The notes beneath the pieces were generated by a model that made no database searches, was not told the DNA's origin, and worked only from the letters and a program-made list of their open reading frames with translations. The translations under genes and the position numbers were made by a program. A stretch of DNA of 26,635 bases from JBOFEH01 sp051650265 (lineage in GTDB: Bacteria; Bacillota; Clostridia; Lachnospirales; Cellulosilyticaceae). The DNA lies in contig JBOFIR010000014.1 in the NCBI GenBank assembly GCA_051650265.1, forward strand, positions 1 to 26,635. The letters run 5' to 3'. Position 1 is the first letter of the stretch. Each line of letters opens with the position of its first letter. This document shows, piece by piece, positions 1 through 7,433 of the stretch.

Positions 1-833
1 GCTTCATCAAAGTACTTCACATACCCCTCAGCCTCACACTTTTCTATCAGATCTGTATACCCTGGGCCCCAATTGTTGAGTTCTGGTGATTCTTGACGGT
101 AACCATGATCCTGATCTGGCACGTTGTTCCATTGTTGAGAATAAAATGCCGCACCAATCAGCAGTTTCTCAATAGGAACACCTGCACCTGCCATTAATCG
201 AATATGATGATCTGCACTATGTGGTCTAATCCCCTCTCCTTGTGGTTCATAAAGATTGGTATGGTGCCCCGTCATCTTCCCACCTGTATTCGAGTCATAG
301 GTCATCAAATTAATGAAATCTAAGTACTGATGACTTTGATCAATCTCTGTACGATCAAGGTACCACTGCCCACTTCCTGCTGCTGTCGTGAGCCAATACT
401 TCCTACCATTTTGCGCTCCTACTGCATCTAGCGCTTCTCTATAAGCTGCAAATAATGCTGTGTGTTGGTACTTCTCTTCGATAATACCTGTATCTCCTGG
501 GAACTCCCAGTCACAATCAATGCCATCTAGGTCATAACGCGCCACAATGTCCATTGTAGACGCCACTAACTTTTTGAGTCCTTCTGGTGTACGTGTTGCT
601 TCACCATGCCCTTGATTATTGCCACCGCCTGTCGAAACCAATACCGCAAGTTCTGGGTTCACACTTCTCAAACGTGCAAGTTCTTCTTGATCTTGCTGTG
701 TGAGTTCCATGACTGTAATATCTCCTACCATTGGTGCAAAAGCAAGGTTGAGGTGGGTCAACTTCATCGCTTGTGCATCTGTGACACTGTCCATTCTTCC
801 TCTATTCACATAGCCTACAAAATATTTTTTCAT
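1..833 (-). CDS. GH18 glycoside hydrolase (chitinase/ENGase-like), C-terminus cut by window edge
   Basis: I translated this reading frame by hand; it stays open for 277 codons and leaves the window before its stop. It starts MKKYFVGYVNRGRMDSVTDA and has the GH18 signature DGIDCDWEFP at about residues 103-112, in the DxxDxDxE pattern with E110 as the expected acid/base. A later NLMTYD segment fits the substrate-assisted GH18 site. GH18 enzymes cleave beta-1,4 bonds next to GlcNAc in chitin or N-glycan cores. No signal peptide or anchor is visible at the N-terminus, so the enzyme is probably cytoplasmic and acts on imported oligosaccharides (inference). The start has a good ribosome site, AGGAGAGAAG just before ATG. 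It begins 17 bp after the GH29 stop and is almost certainly in its operon. Chitinase and endo-beta-N-acetylglucosaminidase cannot be separated without the C-terminus. Confidence 0.93.
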   Translation of the reverse strand, partial: MKKYFVGYVNRGRMDSVTDAQAMKLTHLNLAFAPMVGDITVMELTQQDQEELARLRSVNPELAVLVSTGGGNNQGHGEATRTPEGLKKLVASTMDIVARYDLDGIDCDWEFPGDTGIIEEKYQHTALFAAYREALDAVGAQNGRKYWLTTAAGSGQWYLDRTEIDQSHQYLDFINLMTYDSNTGGKMTGHHTNLYEPQGEGIRPHSADHHIRLMAGAGVPIEKLLIGAAFYSQQWNNVPDQDHGYRQESPELNNWGPGYTDLIEKCEAEGYVKYFDE

Positions 834-850
834 CTCTTCTCTCCTTTTTC

Positions 851-2869
851 TTATTGCCCTGCACGTAATACGCTTATCGGTCCTACTACAATACATGCAT
901 TTCCAGATAACCCATCATGTGCTTCAAATCGAACAAAACGTGCTGTTGTTTTTTCTTCAAAATGTTCAATTTGTAAGATGGGATTGTGTGAGATGTTATG
1001 GAAATACTGTTTTTCTTTCACATAGTGCCATGCTTCACCATCCATACTGACAGCGAAGCTATACTGTGACACATTATAGTTAAAATCATAACCATCTTGT
1101 ATTGGCATCATTGTAAAGCCCTCTATGCATTCTGCTTGCCCAAGATCAGCTTCTATCACGCAATGACCTTCTATCAACTTTGTACGCTCAGAAATCGGTA
1201 CCCCAAAGATGCCACTTGCGACAGTATGTGCCTCTACAAAATAACCGTCTGGCACCTCTTCGTAGTAAGCAACTGCCTTGACCGTCCCACCTCTTGGTAG
1301 TTCAAATGGTCCTATATAATGTTGATGCTGCTGCGTTGGCTCCTGCCCATCTAACGTATAGTAAATCTGTGCAGGAATACATGTCTCAATCGTAATGTTT
1401 CCCTTGTCATCCCCTTTAATTTCTGGTGCTGATACAATAATTGGTGCTTTATAAACACCTATTAGGTTAAGATCTGGTACGCCGCGTAATTTTGTAACTC
1501 GAATGCGTATCGCCTCTACTTGAAGGGTCCCTTGTTGTGTCAAACGCAGCAATTGCTTGTAGCCTATAATGCTCCCTGTGGTCATGATATGCCACACCCC
1601 ATCTTTTTTAATCGCTACTTCAAAAGCCTCCACAACCTGTCCTTTGCGAATATTCTCGCCTAACACTAGCGTGTTAAATACAACAGGTGATTCAAAGGTC
1701 AGCGTCCACACAGCCTCATCGCCTTCATATGTTTGCACTATCGTTGCCTCATCTGCTAGGTTATAGGCATAGGTTCTGCGTAGTACCTCTCCTAGTTCTC
1801 TCAGGCGCTTAACATCTACCTCGTGCAAAAGTCCCTCTGGTGTAGGTGGAAGATTGAGTAGCAACTGTGCATTGTTCCCGACTGATTGGTCATAAATCTT
1901 AAGCATTTTAGAAAGCGACTTGACCATCTGGTCTTCATGTGGATGATAAAACCATCCCGGCCTTATAGAGGTATCCACTTGTGCAGGATACCAGCACAAC
2001 CAATCCCCCGTCTTGGCATGCTTTTTGAGTGTGTCAGTGCTTCCTAAATCCTCTGTCATCGCCAATGTATAATTATGATGTGGAAATGCCTCTGCACTTT
2101 CTTGTGATGTGTAGACATCCTCCGAAAATCCTGGTACTGGTACAACGCTCCACTCATGCTCTCTCCCCGCACCAGCCTCATTGCCACACCACCTTACATC
2201 AGGTCCCATCCCTGTAATGGTTGCATTGGGTGCCAACTGATGGATATGGCTAAAGTAACCTTGCCAATCATAGACCTGTTTCTTGCCATTTGGTCCTTCG
2301 GCACATGCACCATCCAGCCATACATCTACAATCTCTCCGTACTCTGTCAAAAGTTCTGTAAGCTGGTTCTTATAATATGTATTGTAAGCTTCACCACTGC
2401 CATATGTCTGTTCATGGCGATCCCATGGTGACAAATAAATCCCCATCTTGATGCCATACTTTTGGCATGCATCAGCTACCTCACGTACCACGTCTCCTTT
2501 TCCCTCTCGCCAAGGACTATGCTTTACCGAATGCTCTGTATAGCGACTTGGCCACAAGCAAAAGCCATCATGGTGCTTGCAAGTCAGAATGACAGCTTTC
2601 ATCTCAGCTTCTTTGATCGTGCGTACCCACTGGTCCGCGTCAAAGTTCATAGGGTTGAATAGTTCTGGTGACTCTGTACCATCACCCCACTCTTTATTCG
2701 TATACGTATTTATCCCAAAATGGATAAACGCAATAAATTCAAATTCCTGCCACTGTACTTGTTTTTCTGCTGGTCTCACACAAGCTGCTTTCTGCATCAG
2801 AATATGCTCAGTATCGTCATATGCCAATTGAACACAGATTCCCCCATCTGTTAATGTCTTTGTCTGCAT
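851..2869 (-). CDS. GH29 alpha-L-fucosidase with C-terminal carbohydrate-binding-like domains
   Basis: The first ~350 residues match GH29 alpha-L-fucosidase: FIHFGINTYTNKEWGDG at 48-64, KHHDGF at 98-103, and VWLDGA at 183-188 with D186 as the expected nucleophile. GH29 enzymes release alpha-L-fucose with retention. Downstream, about 375-480 looks like a discoidin (F5/8-type) beta-sandwich. About 485-555 (YYTLDGQEPT, then GGTVKAVAYY) resembles the CHB_HEX_C domain of hexosaminidases. About 570-670 is a second discoidin-like domain ending RFVRFEAHDG. At 672 aa it has the usual length for a multidomain GH29. No signal peptide is seen, so cytoplasmic action is inferred. GGTAGGGG lies just upstream of the ATG. 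The GH18 gene follows directly; fucosidase plus GH18 suits fucosylated GlcNAc-containing glycans. The family is secure; the exact linkage is unknown. Confidence 0.94.
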   Translation of the reverse strand: MQTKTLTDGGICVQLAYDDTEHILMQKAACVRPAEKQVQWQEFEFIAFIHFGINTYTNKEWGDGTESPELFNPMNFDADQWVRTIKEAEMKAVILTCKHHDGFCLWPSRYTEHSVKHSPWREGKGDVVREVADACQKYGIKMGIYLSPWDRHEQTYGSGEAYNTYYKNQLTELLTEYGEIVDVWLDGACAEGPNGKKQVYDWQGYFSHIHQLAPNATITGMGPDVRWCGNEAGAGREHEWSVVPVPGFSEDVYTSQESAEAFPHHNYTLAMTEDLGSTDTLKKHAKTGDWLCWYPAQVDTSIRPGWFYHPHEDQMVKSLSKMLKIYDQSVGNNAQLLLNLPPTPEGLLHEVDVKRLRELGEVLRRTYAYNLADEATIVQTYEGDEAVWTLTFESPVVFNTLVLGENIRKGQVVEAFEVAIKKDGVWHIMTTGSIIGYKQLLRLTQQGTLQVEAIRIRVTKLRGVPDLNLIGVYKAPIIVSAPEIKGDDKGNITIETCIPAQIYYTLDGQEPTQQHQHYIGPFELPRGGTVKAVAYYEEVPDGYFVEAHTVASGIFGVPISERTKLIEGHCVIEADLGQAECIEGFTMMPIQDGYDFNYNVSQYSFAVSMDGEAWHYVKEKQYFHNISHNPILQIEHFEEKTTARFVRFEAHDGLSGNACIVVGPISVLRAGQ

Positions 2870-3051
2870 GGTTACCCCTACCTTTCTTAAATGAGATTTT
2901 TGGTTTAGAATATTTTATTATTTACTTTTATATTTTAATATTTATCTATCAATTAATCTACCTTTCTTTATAAAATCTAGGCTTTTCTATTTCTCTTATT
3001 TGATTTACAATAGTACCAGCTAATGTATCATTTTGATGAAGGAGATTTTCT
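2870..3051. other. AT-rich divergent intergenic region between GH29 and ZIP genes
   Basis: This 182-bp stretch separates the leftward GH29-GH18 pair from the rightward ZIP gene and should hold both promoters. The part near GH29 (2900-2965) is almost all A/T and could act as an UP element. For the ZIP gene, TACAAT at 3006-3011 is a possible -10 without a good -35. I see no convincing operator. Confidence 0.4.
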
Positions 3052-3834
3052 ATGTTTAAAACACTTTTAGTTGCCAGTGCTGCAGGTATTATCGGGACTG
3101 GCACAGGCGGCATATTGGGCTTGATATTTGGAAGAGGTTCAAAGAAAGCTTTAAGTTCCCTTCTTGCTTTTGCATCAGGTGTGATGCTGAGCATCGTATG
3201 TTTTGATTTAATCCCAGAAGCCCTTTCCCTCAGTTCCATCTGGGTCACTGCTCTCTCTATTTTCTGTGGAATTTTAGTTGTTCAATGGCTTAATGCTATC
3301 ATCGACCGCCTCACACATTCGGAAGAAACTCATATTGAACTGGAGGATCTACGACATCAGCACGAGCTTATAAGCCACTCCCATGAGCGCTCTATGCTTC
3401 GCTCTGGACTGATTATGTTTGCTGCAATTGCCCTACATAACCTTCCTGAAGGTATGGCTATTGGTTCTGCTACTACCCACGATCAAACGATGGGCTTAAC
3501 ACTTGCTTTTCTGATTGCACTCCATAATATCCCTGAAGGTATGAGCATCTGCGTGCCCCTTGTAGAAGGCGGAATGGTAAAATGGAAAGCTATTTTGCTG
3601 ACTGCGCTGTCTGGCGCCCCGACACTCCTCGGCGGTTTTGTAGGTGCTGCCATTGGTAGCATTGGTGACTTACCTATTGCGATCTCACTTGCACTTGCTG
3701 CTGGTGCTATGCTCTATGTCACCTTTTGTGAGGTCTTACCACAAGCCATCTTACTACACAAAGGAAGACGCCCCGCACTCTTCACGATCTTAGGTATCGT
3801 ATTAGGTATGATTTCAGTCTATACATTCGCATAA
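3052..3834 (+). CDS. ZIP-family divalent metal transporter
   Basis: This 260-aa membrane protein has the two ZIP metal-binding helices: HNLPEG at 129-134 and HNIPEG at 158-163, whose His and Glu residues form the binuclear metal site. Glycine-rich hydrophobic helices fill the rest. A His-containing cytoplasmic loop lies at about 93-111 (ETHIELEDLRHQHELISHSH). The length and paired HNxPEG motifs fit the bacterial ZupT/GufA branch, which brings Zn(II), and often Fe(II) or Mn(II), into the cytoplasm. AAGGAG precedes the ATG by about 7 nt. It converges on a CDF exporter with a shared terminator, so import and export of probably the same metal sit back to back. No Zur or Fur box was recognised upstream. 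Metal specificity cannot be read from the sequence. Confidence 0.93.
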   Translation: MFKTLLVASAAGIIGTGTGGILGLIFGRGSKKALSSLLAFASGVMLSIVCFDLIPEALSLSSIWVTALSIFCGILVVQWLNAIIDRLTHSEETHIELEDLRHQHELISHSHERSMLRSGLIMFAAIALHNLPEGMAIGSATTHDQTMGLTLAFLIALHNIPEGMSICVPLVEGGMVKWKAILLTALSGAPTLLGGFVGAAIGSIGDLPIAISLALAAGAMLYVTFCEVLPQAILLHKGRRPALFTILGIVLGMISVYTFA

Positions 3835-3840
3835 ACCTAA

Positions 3841-3896
3841 ACTAAACAAACAGCCCCTAGAGGATGCGCATCTCCTCTAGGGGCTGTTTGTTTAGT
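3841..3896. terminator. Bidirectional terminator between ZIP and CDF genes
   Basis: Arms of 24 nt (3841-3864 and 3873-3896) are perfectly complementary, with core CAGCCCCTAGAGGA and an 8-nt loop. T-rich flanks on both sides (TTTGTTTAG on plus, its AAACAAAC counterpart on minus) suit termination of both convergent genes. The stop codon of the CDF gene (3892-3894) lies inside the stem. Confidence 0.9.
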
Positions 3897-4743
3897 CTAT
3901 TTCTATCGTAGAGTGTGCAATCCCTTTGGATTCAAGCATCCCTTTGATTTGATTCATCATGCCTTCACGCAAAACACCTTCTTTTACCGCTAAGGAGGCT
4001 GTTACAATATGTTCTTCACCATCTAATGTCCACATATGCAGCGCCTTCACTGCTTTGACGCCCTCAACACCTTCAATCTCACTCTGAATTGCATCAAAAA
4101 GTGGTTGATCAGGCACCGCCTGCATCACAATTTGGATTGCCACCGTCAGATTCATCCAAATATTTCTTCCTATCACAATACAAATACCCAAAGATAAAAT
4201 AGGATCTAGTATATACCAATTGGTAAAGTAAATTACAATACTAACGACCAAAACCGCAATCCACCCCAATAAGTCCTCCATCAAATGCATCATCACTGTC
4301 TTATCTAGTATTTTCTTTGAACCTTTCATACGTAGAACAGATATCCCATTGATCAATATGCCAACGACCGCTAGAAGAAGCATTCCTCCTGCCTTGACAG
4401 GTTGTGGTGCTACTAAAACACTTAGTGCTTCCCTTACAACAAATACTGTCCCCACTGAAAGTACAATGATATTCACAAATGCGCCGATCAATGCCATACG
4501 CTTGTACCCATAAGTATAGTGAGTATTCGCAGGTTTATGGCCTAGCTTCTCTACAATAAAAGAAACTGCTAATGCTAAACTGTCGCCAAAGTCATGGACT
4601 GCATCTGATAAAATTGCTGTACTTCCTGTGAGAATACCCCCTAGTATTTCAAGCATGGCAAATCCAAAATTTAGTAAGAATGCAAGTGTGATATTACTCA
4701 GTCCCTCTTCATGATGATGTCCGTGTGAATGATGATGTTCCAT
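3892..4743 (-). CDS. CDF-family cation efflux transporter (CzcD/ZitB-like)
   Basis: The product is a cation diffusion facilitator that exports Zn(II), Cd(II) or Co(II) in exchange for protons. It opens with a His-rich tail (MEHHHSHGHHHEEG). About six membrane helices follow, with the metal site pattern HxxxD twice: H50/D54 in SDAVHDFGDS and H153/D157 in HLMED. A cytoplasmic ferredoxin-like C-terminal domain includes EGVKAVKALHMWTLDGEEH. I chose the ATG at 4741-4743 (283 aa) because GGGAGGGG sits 5 nt upstream. A GTG 15 nt further out would place that ribosome site inside the gene. A consensus promoter and two ArsR/SmtB-type palindromes lie upstream, so metal-responsive derepression is expected. 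No arsR-like gene is in the window, so the regulator must be elsewhere. Confidence 0.94.
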   Translation of the reverse strand: MEHHHSHGHHHEEGLSNITLAFLLNFGFAMLEILGGILTGSTAILSDAVHDFGDSLALAVSFIVEKLGHKPANTHYTYGYKRMALIGAFVNIIVLSVGTVFVVREALSVLVAPQPVKAGGMLLLAVVGILINGISVLRMKGSKKILDKTVMMHLMEDLLGWIAVLVVSIVIYFTNWYILDPILSLGICIVIGRNIWMNLTVAIQIVMQAVPDQPLFDAIQSEIEGVEGVKAVKALHMWTLDGEEHIVTASLAVKEGVLREGMMNQIKGMLESKGIAHSTIEID

Positions 4744-4763
4744 ATTTTCCCCTCCCACTTTTT

Positions 4764-4787
4764 ATATATGAGCATTTGCTCATATAT
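4764..4787. promoter_or_regulatory. Operator O1: ArsR/SmtB-type palindrome in the CDF leader
   Basis: This is a perfect inverted repeat: ATATATGAGCA, 2-nt centre, TGCTCATATAT. Spacing and core (TGAGCA..TGCTCA) match the 12-2-12 sites bound by ArsR/SmtB metal sensors such as CzrA and SmtB. It lies about +4 to +27 from the predicted CDF start site, a position where a repressor would block transcription. Confidence 0.8.
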
Positions 4788-4797
4788 TTTTAATTGT

Positions 4798-4826
4798 ATT
4801 ATATGCTCCTTATCAAAAAGAGTCAA
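4798..4826 (-). promoter_or_regulatory. Sigma-A promoter of the CDF gene
   Basis: On the minus strand there is TTGACT (4821-4826), exactly 17 bp, then TATAAT (4798-4803), near consensus for the main sigma factor. The start site should be near 4791. The -35 hexamer lies inside the terminator stem of the upstream operon, and operator half-sites flank the promoter on both sides. Confidence 0.88.
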
Positions 4827-4866
4827 TAGATATATGAATAATTGCTCATATATCTATTGACTCTTT
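4817..4866 (-). terminator. Terminator of the dihydrofolate reductase/DUF1653 operon containing operator O2
   Basis: Two 24-nt arms (4817-4840 and 4843-4866) pair with two mismatches and are followed on the minus strand by TTTTTG, giving a rho-independent terminator. It starts within the stop codon of the DUF1653 gene (4865-4867). The upper part (4830-4853) is a second ArsR/SmtB-like site with cores TGAATA..TGCTCA, 66 bp centre to centre from O1. One element therefore appears to serve as terminator, operator and -35 region. Confidence 0.82.
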
Positions 4867-5140
4867 ATTTTACACTCGCAACTGTAACCGGCTCAAACCG
4901 GTATTTTTGCTTGACTTCTGGATATTTTTCATGATCTACTTCACTCAAAAACATCTCAATAGGGCGTGCCGTCACCATACAATCACCATACAGTGCTTTA
5001 TAAATCACTAAAACTTCCCTTGTTTCTGAATGAACTGCTAGGTCCATTAATAAATAATGATCACCCTTAAAATGTCTAAAAATCATTCCTTTATATTCAT
5101 CTAATGCTATTGTTTGCATTGCGCTATCACTCTTTCTCAT
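4865..5140 (-). CDS. DUF1653 domain protein
   Basis: This small 91-aa protein has the DUF1653 pattern: YKGMIFRHFKGDHYLLMDLA at about 15-34, HSETREVLVIYKALYGD at about 37-53, then RPIEMFLSEV at 59-68. These short beta-rich domains are widespread, and their biochemical role is not established. It begins 6 bp after the stop of the dihydrofolate reductase gene and is surely in its operon, probably with coupled translation since only a weak GAGAAG precedes the ATG. An internal ATG at codon 8 is a possible later start. Family assignment is from pattern recognition. A link to folate metabolism is suggested only by position. Confidence 0.85.
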   Translation of the reverse strand: MRKSDSAMQTIALDEYKGMIFRHFKGDHYLLMDLAVHSETREVLVIYKALYGDCMVTARPIEMFLSEVDHEKYPEVKQKYRFEPVTVASVK

Positions 5141-5146
5141 CTTCTC

Positions 5147-5617
5147 TTATTTTCTGAGCCACTCCGTAAAACGATACGTATAGGCGCCACTTATTCTAGG
5201 CCCACTTTCTTTAACTAATCTAAAATCAGCCTTAATAGCCATAAAATGTACATCGCCTACAACTTCTTCATCAACAGATGTGATCAGGAGCTTTTGGGCA
5301 TCTGGGTAAAAAAGTTTGTAAATTTGCCCACCACCAATAATCATAAGATCTTGGTCTGCATAAGCCTGCATGAGCGTTTCTTTATCATGGTATACTTTAA
5401 CACCTGGATATACAAAATGATGATCTGTAGTCAATACAATGTTAGTTCTACCAGGTAATACCCTTCCAATACTTTCAAAGGTCTTTCTTCCCATCACAAT
5501 TGGTCTGCCAAATGTCTGCTCTTTAAAATATGCAAGATCCTCAGGTATATGCCACGGCAGCTTGCCCGATACACCAATCGTATAGTTTCTCGCCATAGCT
5601 ACAATCATTGTTATCAT
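5147..5617 (-). CDS. folA: Dihydrofolate reductase
   Basis: Dihydrofolate reductase makes tetrahydrofolate from dihydrofolate with NADPH, serving thymidylate, purine and methyl-group metabolism. The sequence shows MITMIVAMARNYTIGVSGKL, then PWHIPEDLAYFK with W22 and the acid D27, then VMGRKTFESIG for cofactor binding, then LMIIGGGQIYKLFYP. At 156 aa the length is typical. I chose the ATG at 5615-5617 because family members usually start M-I-x-x-I-V-A and GGTGAG lies upstream. A GTG at 5633-5635 would add six residues and sits 5 bp after the stop of the preceding gene. It is the middle gene of a three-gene operon. Tetrahydrofolate is also the usual methyl acceptor for corrinoid methyltransferases like those further right, but I see no direct link. 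Confidence 0.95.
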   Translation of the reverse strand: MITMIVAMARNYTIGVSGKLPWHIPEDLAYFKEQTFGRPIVMGRKTFESIGRVLPGRTNIVLTTDHHFVYPGVKVYHDKETLMQAYADQDLMIIGGGQIYKLFYPDAQKLLITSVDEEVVGDVHFMAIKADFRLVKESGPRISGAYTYRFTEWLRK

Positions 5618-5640
5618 CGTTTCTTTACTCACCACAAATA

Positions 5641-6357
5641 CTACTGTTCATCAGCATCACCATAGTATTTGTCATTTTCTAGCCCTCTGTACAACTTCAT
5701 CTTTTCTTTAAAGAGTTCACAATTTGAAGGTGGTGTATAGGTAATGCAGTTTGCACCTGCCCTGATCGTCTGTATGATACTTTCTCTACTTGGTCCACCT
5801 GTCGCAATAATTGGGATCTCTGGATACGCCTGACGTATTTTTTCTACAATGCGTACAGTGTGTGCCCCACCACTCACATTGATAATATCTGCACCTGCCT
5901 CAAGTTTTTCACTGACATCAGTTAGTTCACTCACTACAGTAATAATCACTGGAATATCAATATGTTCTTTCACATAGGAGATGGTTTCATTTGGCGTTGG
6001 CGCATTAAGCACTACGCCAATCGCACCTTGGAACTCCGCATGAAGGGCAATATTAGCAGAACGTGTACCATGTGTTAAGCCACCCCCTACCCCACAAATT
6101 ACAGGGATATCAGAAACAGACATAATCGCTTGGGTAATTGCTGGATGTGGTGTAAAAGGATACACCGCAATGACTGCATCTGCATTTGTATTTTTGATAA
6201 TTGCCACATCTGTTGTAAAAATAAATGATTTGATGCGTTTTCCAAATATACGAATTCCACTACATTCTGCAATCTCCTCCGGTACTTTTACAAAGTTTTT
6301 TCTCAAATTACTTGTTACCTCTGGCACGTATTTGCTCACCATTTTTTTGTTTTCCAT
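5641..6357 (-). CDS. TIM-barrel protein of unknown function
   Basis: This 238-aa protein looks like a one-domain (beta/alpha)8 barrel with repeated strand-turn units. These include ADAVIAVYPFTP, IPVICGVGGGLT, GAIGVVLNAPTP, IPVIITVVSE, GADIINVSGG and, near the C-terminus, IPIIATGGPSRESI. The last resembles the phosphate-binding turn of the NanE, ThiE, IMP dehydrogenase and nitronate monooxygenase group. I cannot name a reaction; relatives are often labelled only 'hydrolase'. AAGGAG lies 8 nt before the ATG, making this a firm gene start. It heads the operon with dihydrofolate reductase, whose possible GTG start is 5 bp after this stop. A phosphorylated small-molecule ligand is my best inference. 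Confidence 0.85.
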   Translation of the reverse strand: MENKKMVSKYVPEVTSNLRKNFVKVPEEIAECSGIRIFGKRIKSFIFTTDVAIIKNTNADAVIAVYPFTPHPAITQAIMSVSDIPVICGVGGGLTHGTRSANIALHAEFQGAIGVVLNAPTPNETISYVKEHIDIPVIITVVSELTDVSEKLEAGADIINVSGGAHTVRIVEKIRQAYPEIPIIATGGPSRESIIQTIRAGANCITYTPPSNCELFKEKMKLYRGLENDKYYGDADEQ

Positions 6358-6423
6358 CGTATGTCTCCTTGCCTAAGTAAAATATAATTGTATGTATCTA
6401 TAGTTTATCTGTAATGTGTCTTT

Positions 6424-6431
6424 ATATTATA
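6424..6431 (-). promoter_or_regulatory. Possible extended -10 promoter of the TIM-barrel/folA operon
   Basis: On the minus strand TGATATAAT gives an extended -10, with TATAAT at 6426-6431 and a poor -35 about 17-18 bp upstream. The leader would be roughly 60 nt. This is the best candidate in the 203-bp divergent gap. Confidence 0.45.
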
Positions 6432-6495
6432 TCACACGTCTTCTATTTTTTACCATCACTCTTCTCCAGTTCTTCCTTCTTATCCCTATACAAGC

Positions 6496-6523
6496 ACAAT
6501 CACCCTTTCAAACTCATACCCTA
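6496..6523 (+). promoter_or_regulatory. Sigma-K-like promoter of dpaAB
   Basis: AC at 6496-6497, exactly 17 nt, then CATACCCTA at 6515-6523 matches the sigma-K consensus AC-N16/17-CATANNNTA. Start of transcription is expected near 6530, about 30 nt before the dpaA ATG. Dipicolinate synthase is known to be transcribed by sigma-K in the mother cell of Bacillus subtilis, so sequence and biology agree. Confidence 0.72.
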
Positions 6524-6560
6524 TACTACAGGCACAAAACTATACTGGAGGTTTATTCAT

Positions 6561-7433
6561 ATGAATACTGTATCTATTGCTGTAATTGGTGGAGATTTAC
6601 GTTATGTAAGACTTTGCCAAATTCTTTGTCAAAAAGGCTTCTCTCCTGTGGTTTATGGGATTACGCATCCAGATCTTCCTTCTGGCGCAACAGTTTCTCA
6701 CGATATTGAGGACATACGCAATTGCCAATTTGTCATTGGTCCTATTCCTTTCTCAAAGGACGGAAAGAGCCTTTTTACCCCACTGAGCAATCTGCACATT
6801 TCTATAGAACGCTTTATGGAAGTTGCATCATCAAGCTATATTCTTGTTGGTGCGCTCAAACCACAACTCAAGGAACTATTCGAAAAGCATCATCTTTCTT
6901 ATACTGACATGATGGATTTGGATGAAGTCGCTATATTGAATGCTATTCCTACAGCTGAAGGCGCCATTCAATATGCAATGCAAAACAGTGAGATCACCCT
7001 CCATGATAGTCATTGTTTAGTTTTAGGTTTTGGAAGGTGTGGCAAAATATTAGCACACAAGCTTCATGGTATTGGCGCAAAAGTAGCTGTAGAGGCACGA
7101 TCTACCAAAGATTTAGCTTATATTACTACGTATGGTTATACACCTATCCCATTAAGTGAACTCAAGCAGCACTTGGGAGAATATGATTTTATATTCAATA
7201 CGATCCCTGTCATCATTCTTGATAGTAAAGCCATTGATCAAATGGCACCTCATGCGGTTTATATTGAACTGGCTTCTACACCTGGAGGCATTGATATGGC
7301 GTACTGTGAACAAGTTGGCCTCAACTATGTTCCTGCCCCAAGCTTACCCGGTAAAGTTGCTCCTATGAGCGCTGCTCATGCTATTTTTGTCGCCCTTCAA
7401 CTAATCATGCGTAAACAGGGGGCAATTGTATGA
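6561..7433 (+). CDS. dpaA: Dipicolinate synthase subunit A
   Basis: With DpaB this subunit converts the lysine-pathway intermediate (tetrahydro)dipicolinate to dipicolinic acid, the calcium chelator of the spore core, in the mother cell. The 290-aa protein starts MNTVSIAVIGGDLRYVRLCQ, the DpaA N-terminal region. It has a Rossmann NAD(P) motif VLGFGRCGKIL at 154-164 (GxGxxG) and the conserved PAPSLPGKVAPMSAA at 258-272. I chose the ATG at 6561 because GGAGG lies 9 nt before it; the frame stays open upstream to 6414 but those residues are unlike DpaA. The stop overlaps the dpaB start as ATGA, indicating translational coupling. In Bacillus this pair sits next to asd, dapG and dapA; here it stands alone between a folate operon and a sugar transporter. 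Confidence 0.95.
   Translation: MNTVSIAVIGGDLRYVRLCQILCQKGFSPVVYGITHPDLPSGATVSHDIEDIRNCQFVIGPIPFSKDGKSLFTPLSNLHISIERFMEVASSSYILVGALKPQLKELFEKHHLSYTDMMDLDEVAILNAIPTAEGAIQYAMQNSEITLHDSHCLVLGFGRCGKILAHKLHGIGAKVAVEARSTKDLAYITTYGYTPIPLSELKQHLGEYDFIFNTIPVIILDSKAIDQMAPHAVYIELASTPGGIDMAYCEQVGLNYVPAPSLPGKVAPMSAAHAIFVALQLIMRKQGAIV

Noticed and set aside
2958..3248. 96-codon minus-strand frame opposite the ZIP gene
   Set aside because: It is antisense to the ZIP N-terminus, has no ribosome site and no family-like sequence; the ZIP frame explains the DNA.
4744..4758. GTG start extending the CDF protein by five residues
   Set aside because: It would place the GGGAGGGG ribosome site inside the coding region, and nothing suitable lies upstream of the GTG.
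6414..6560. 49-residue N-terminal extension of DpaA
   Set aside because: The extension overlaps the sigma-K-like promoter and is unlike DpaA; GGAGG precedes the ATG at 6561.
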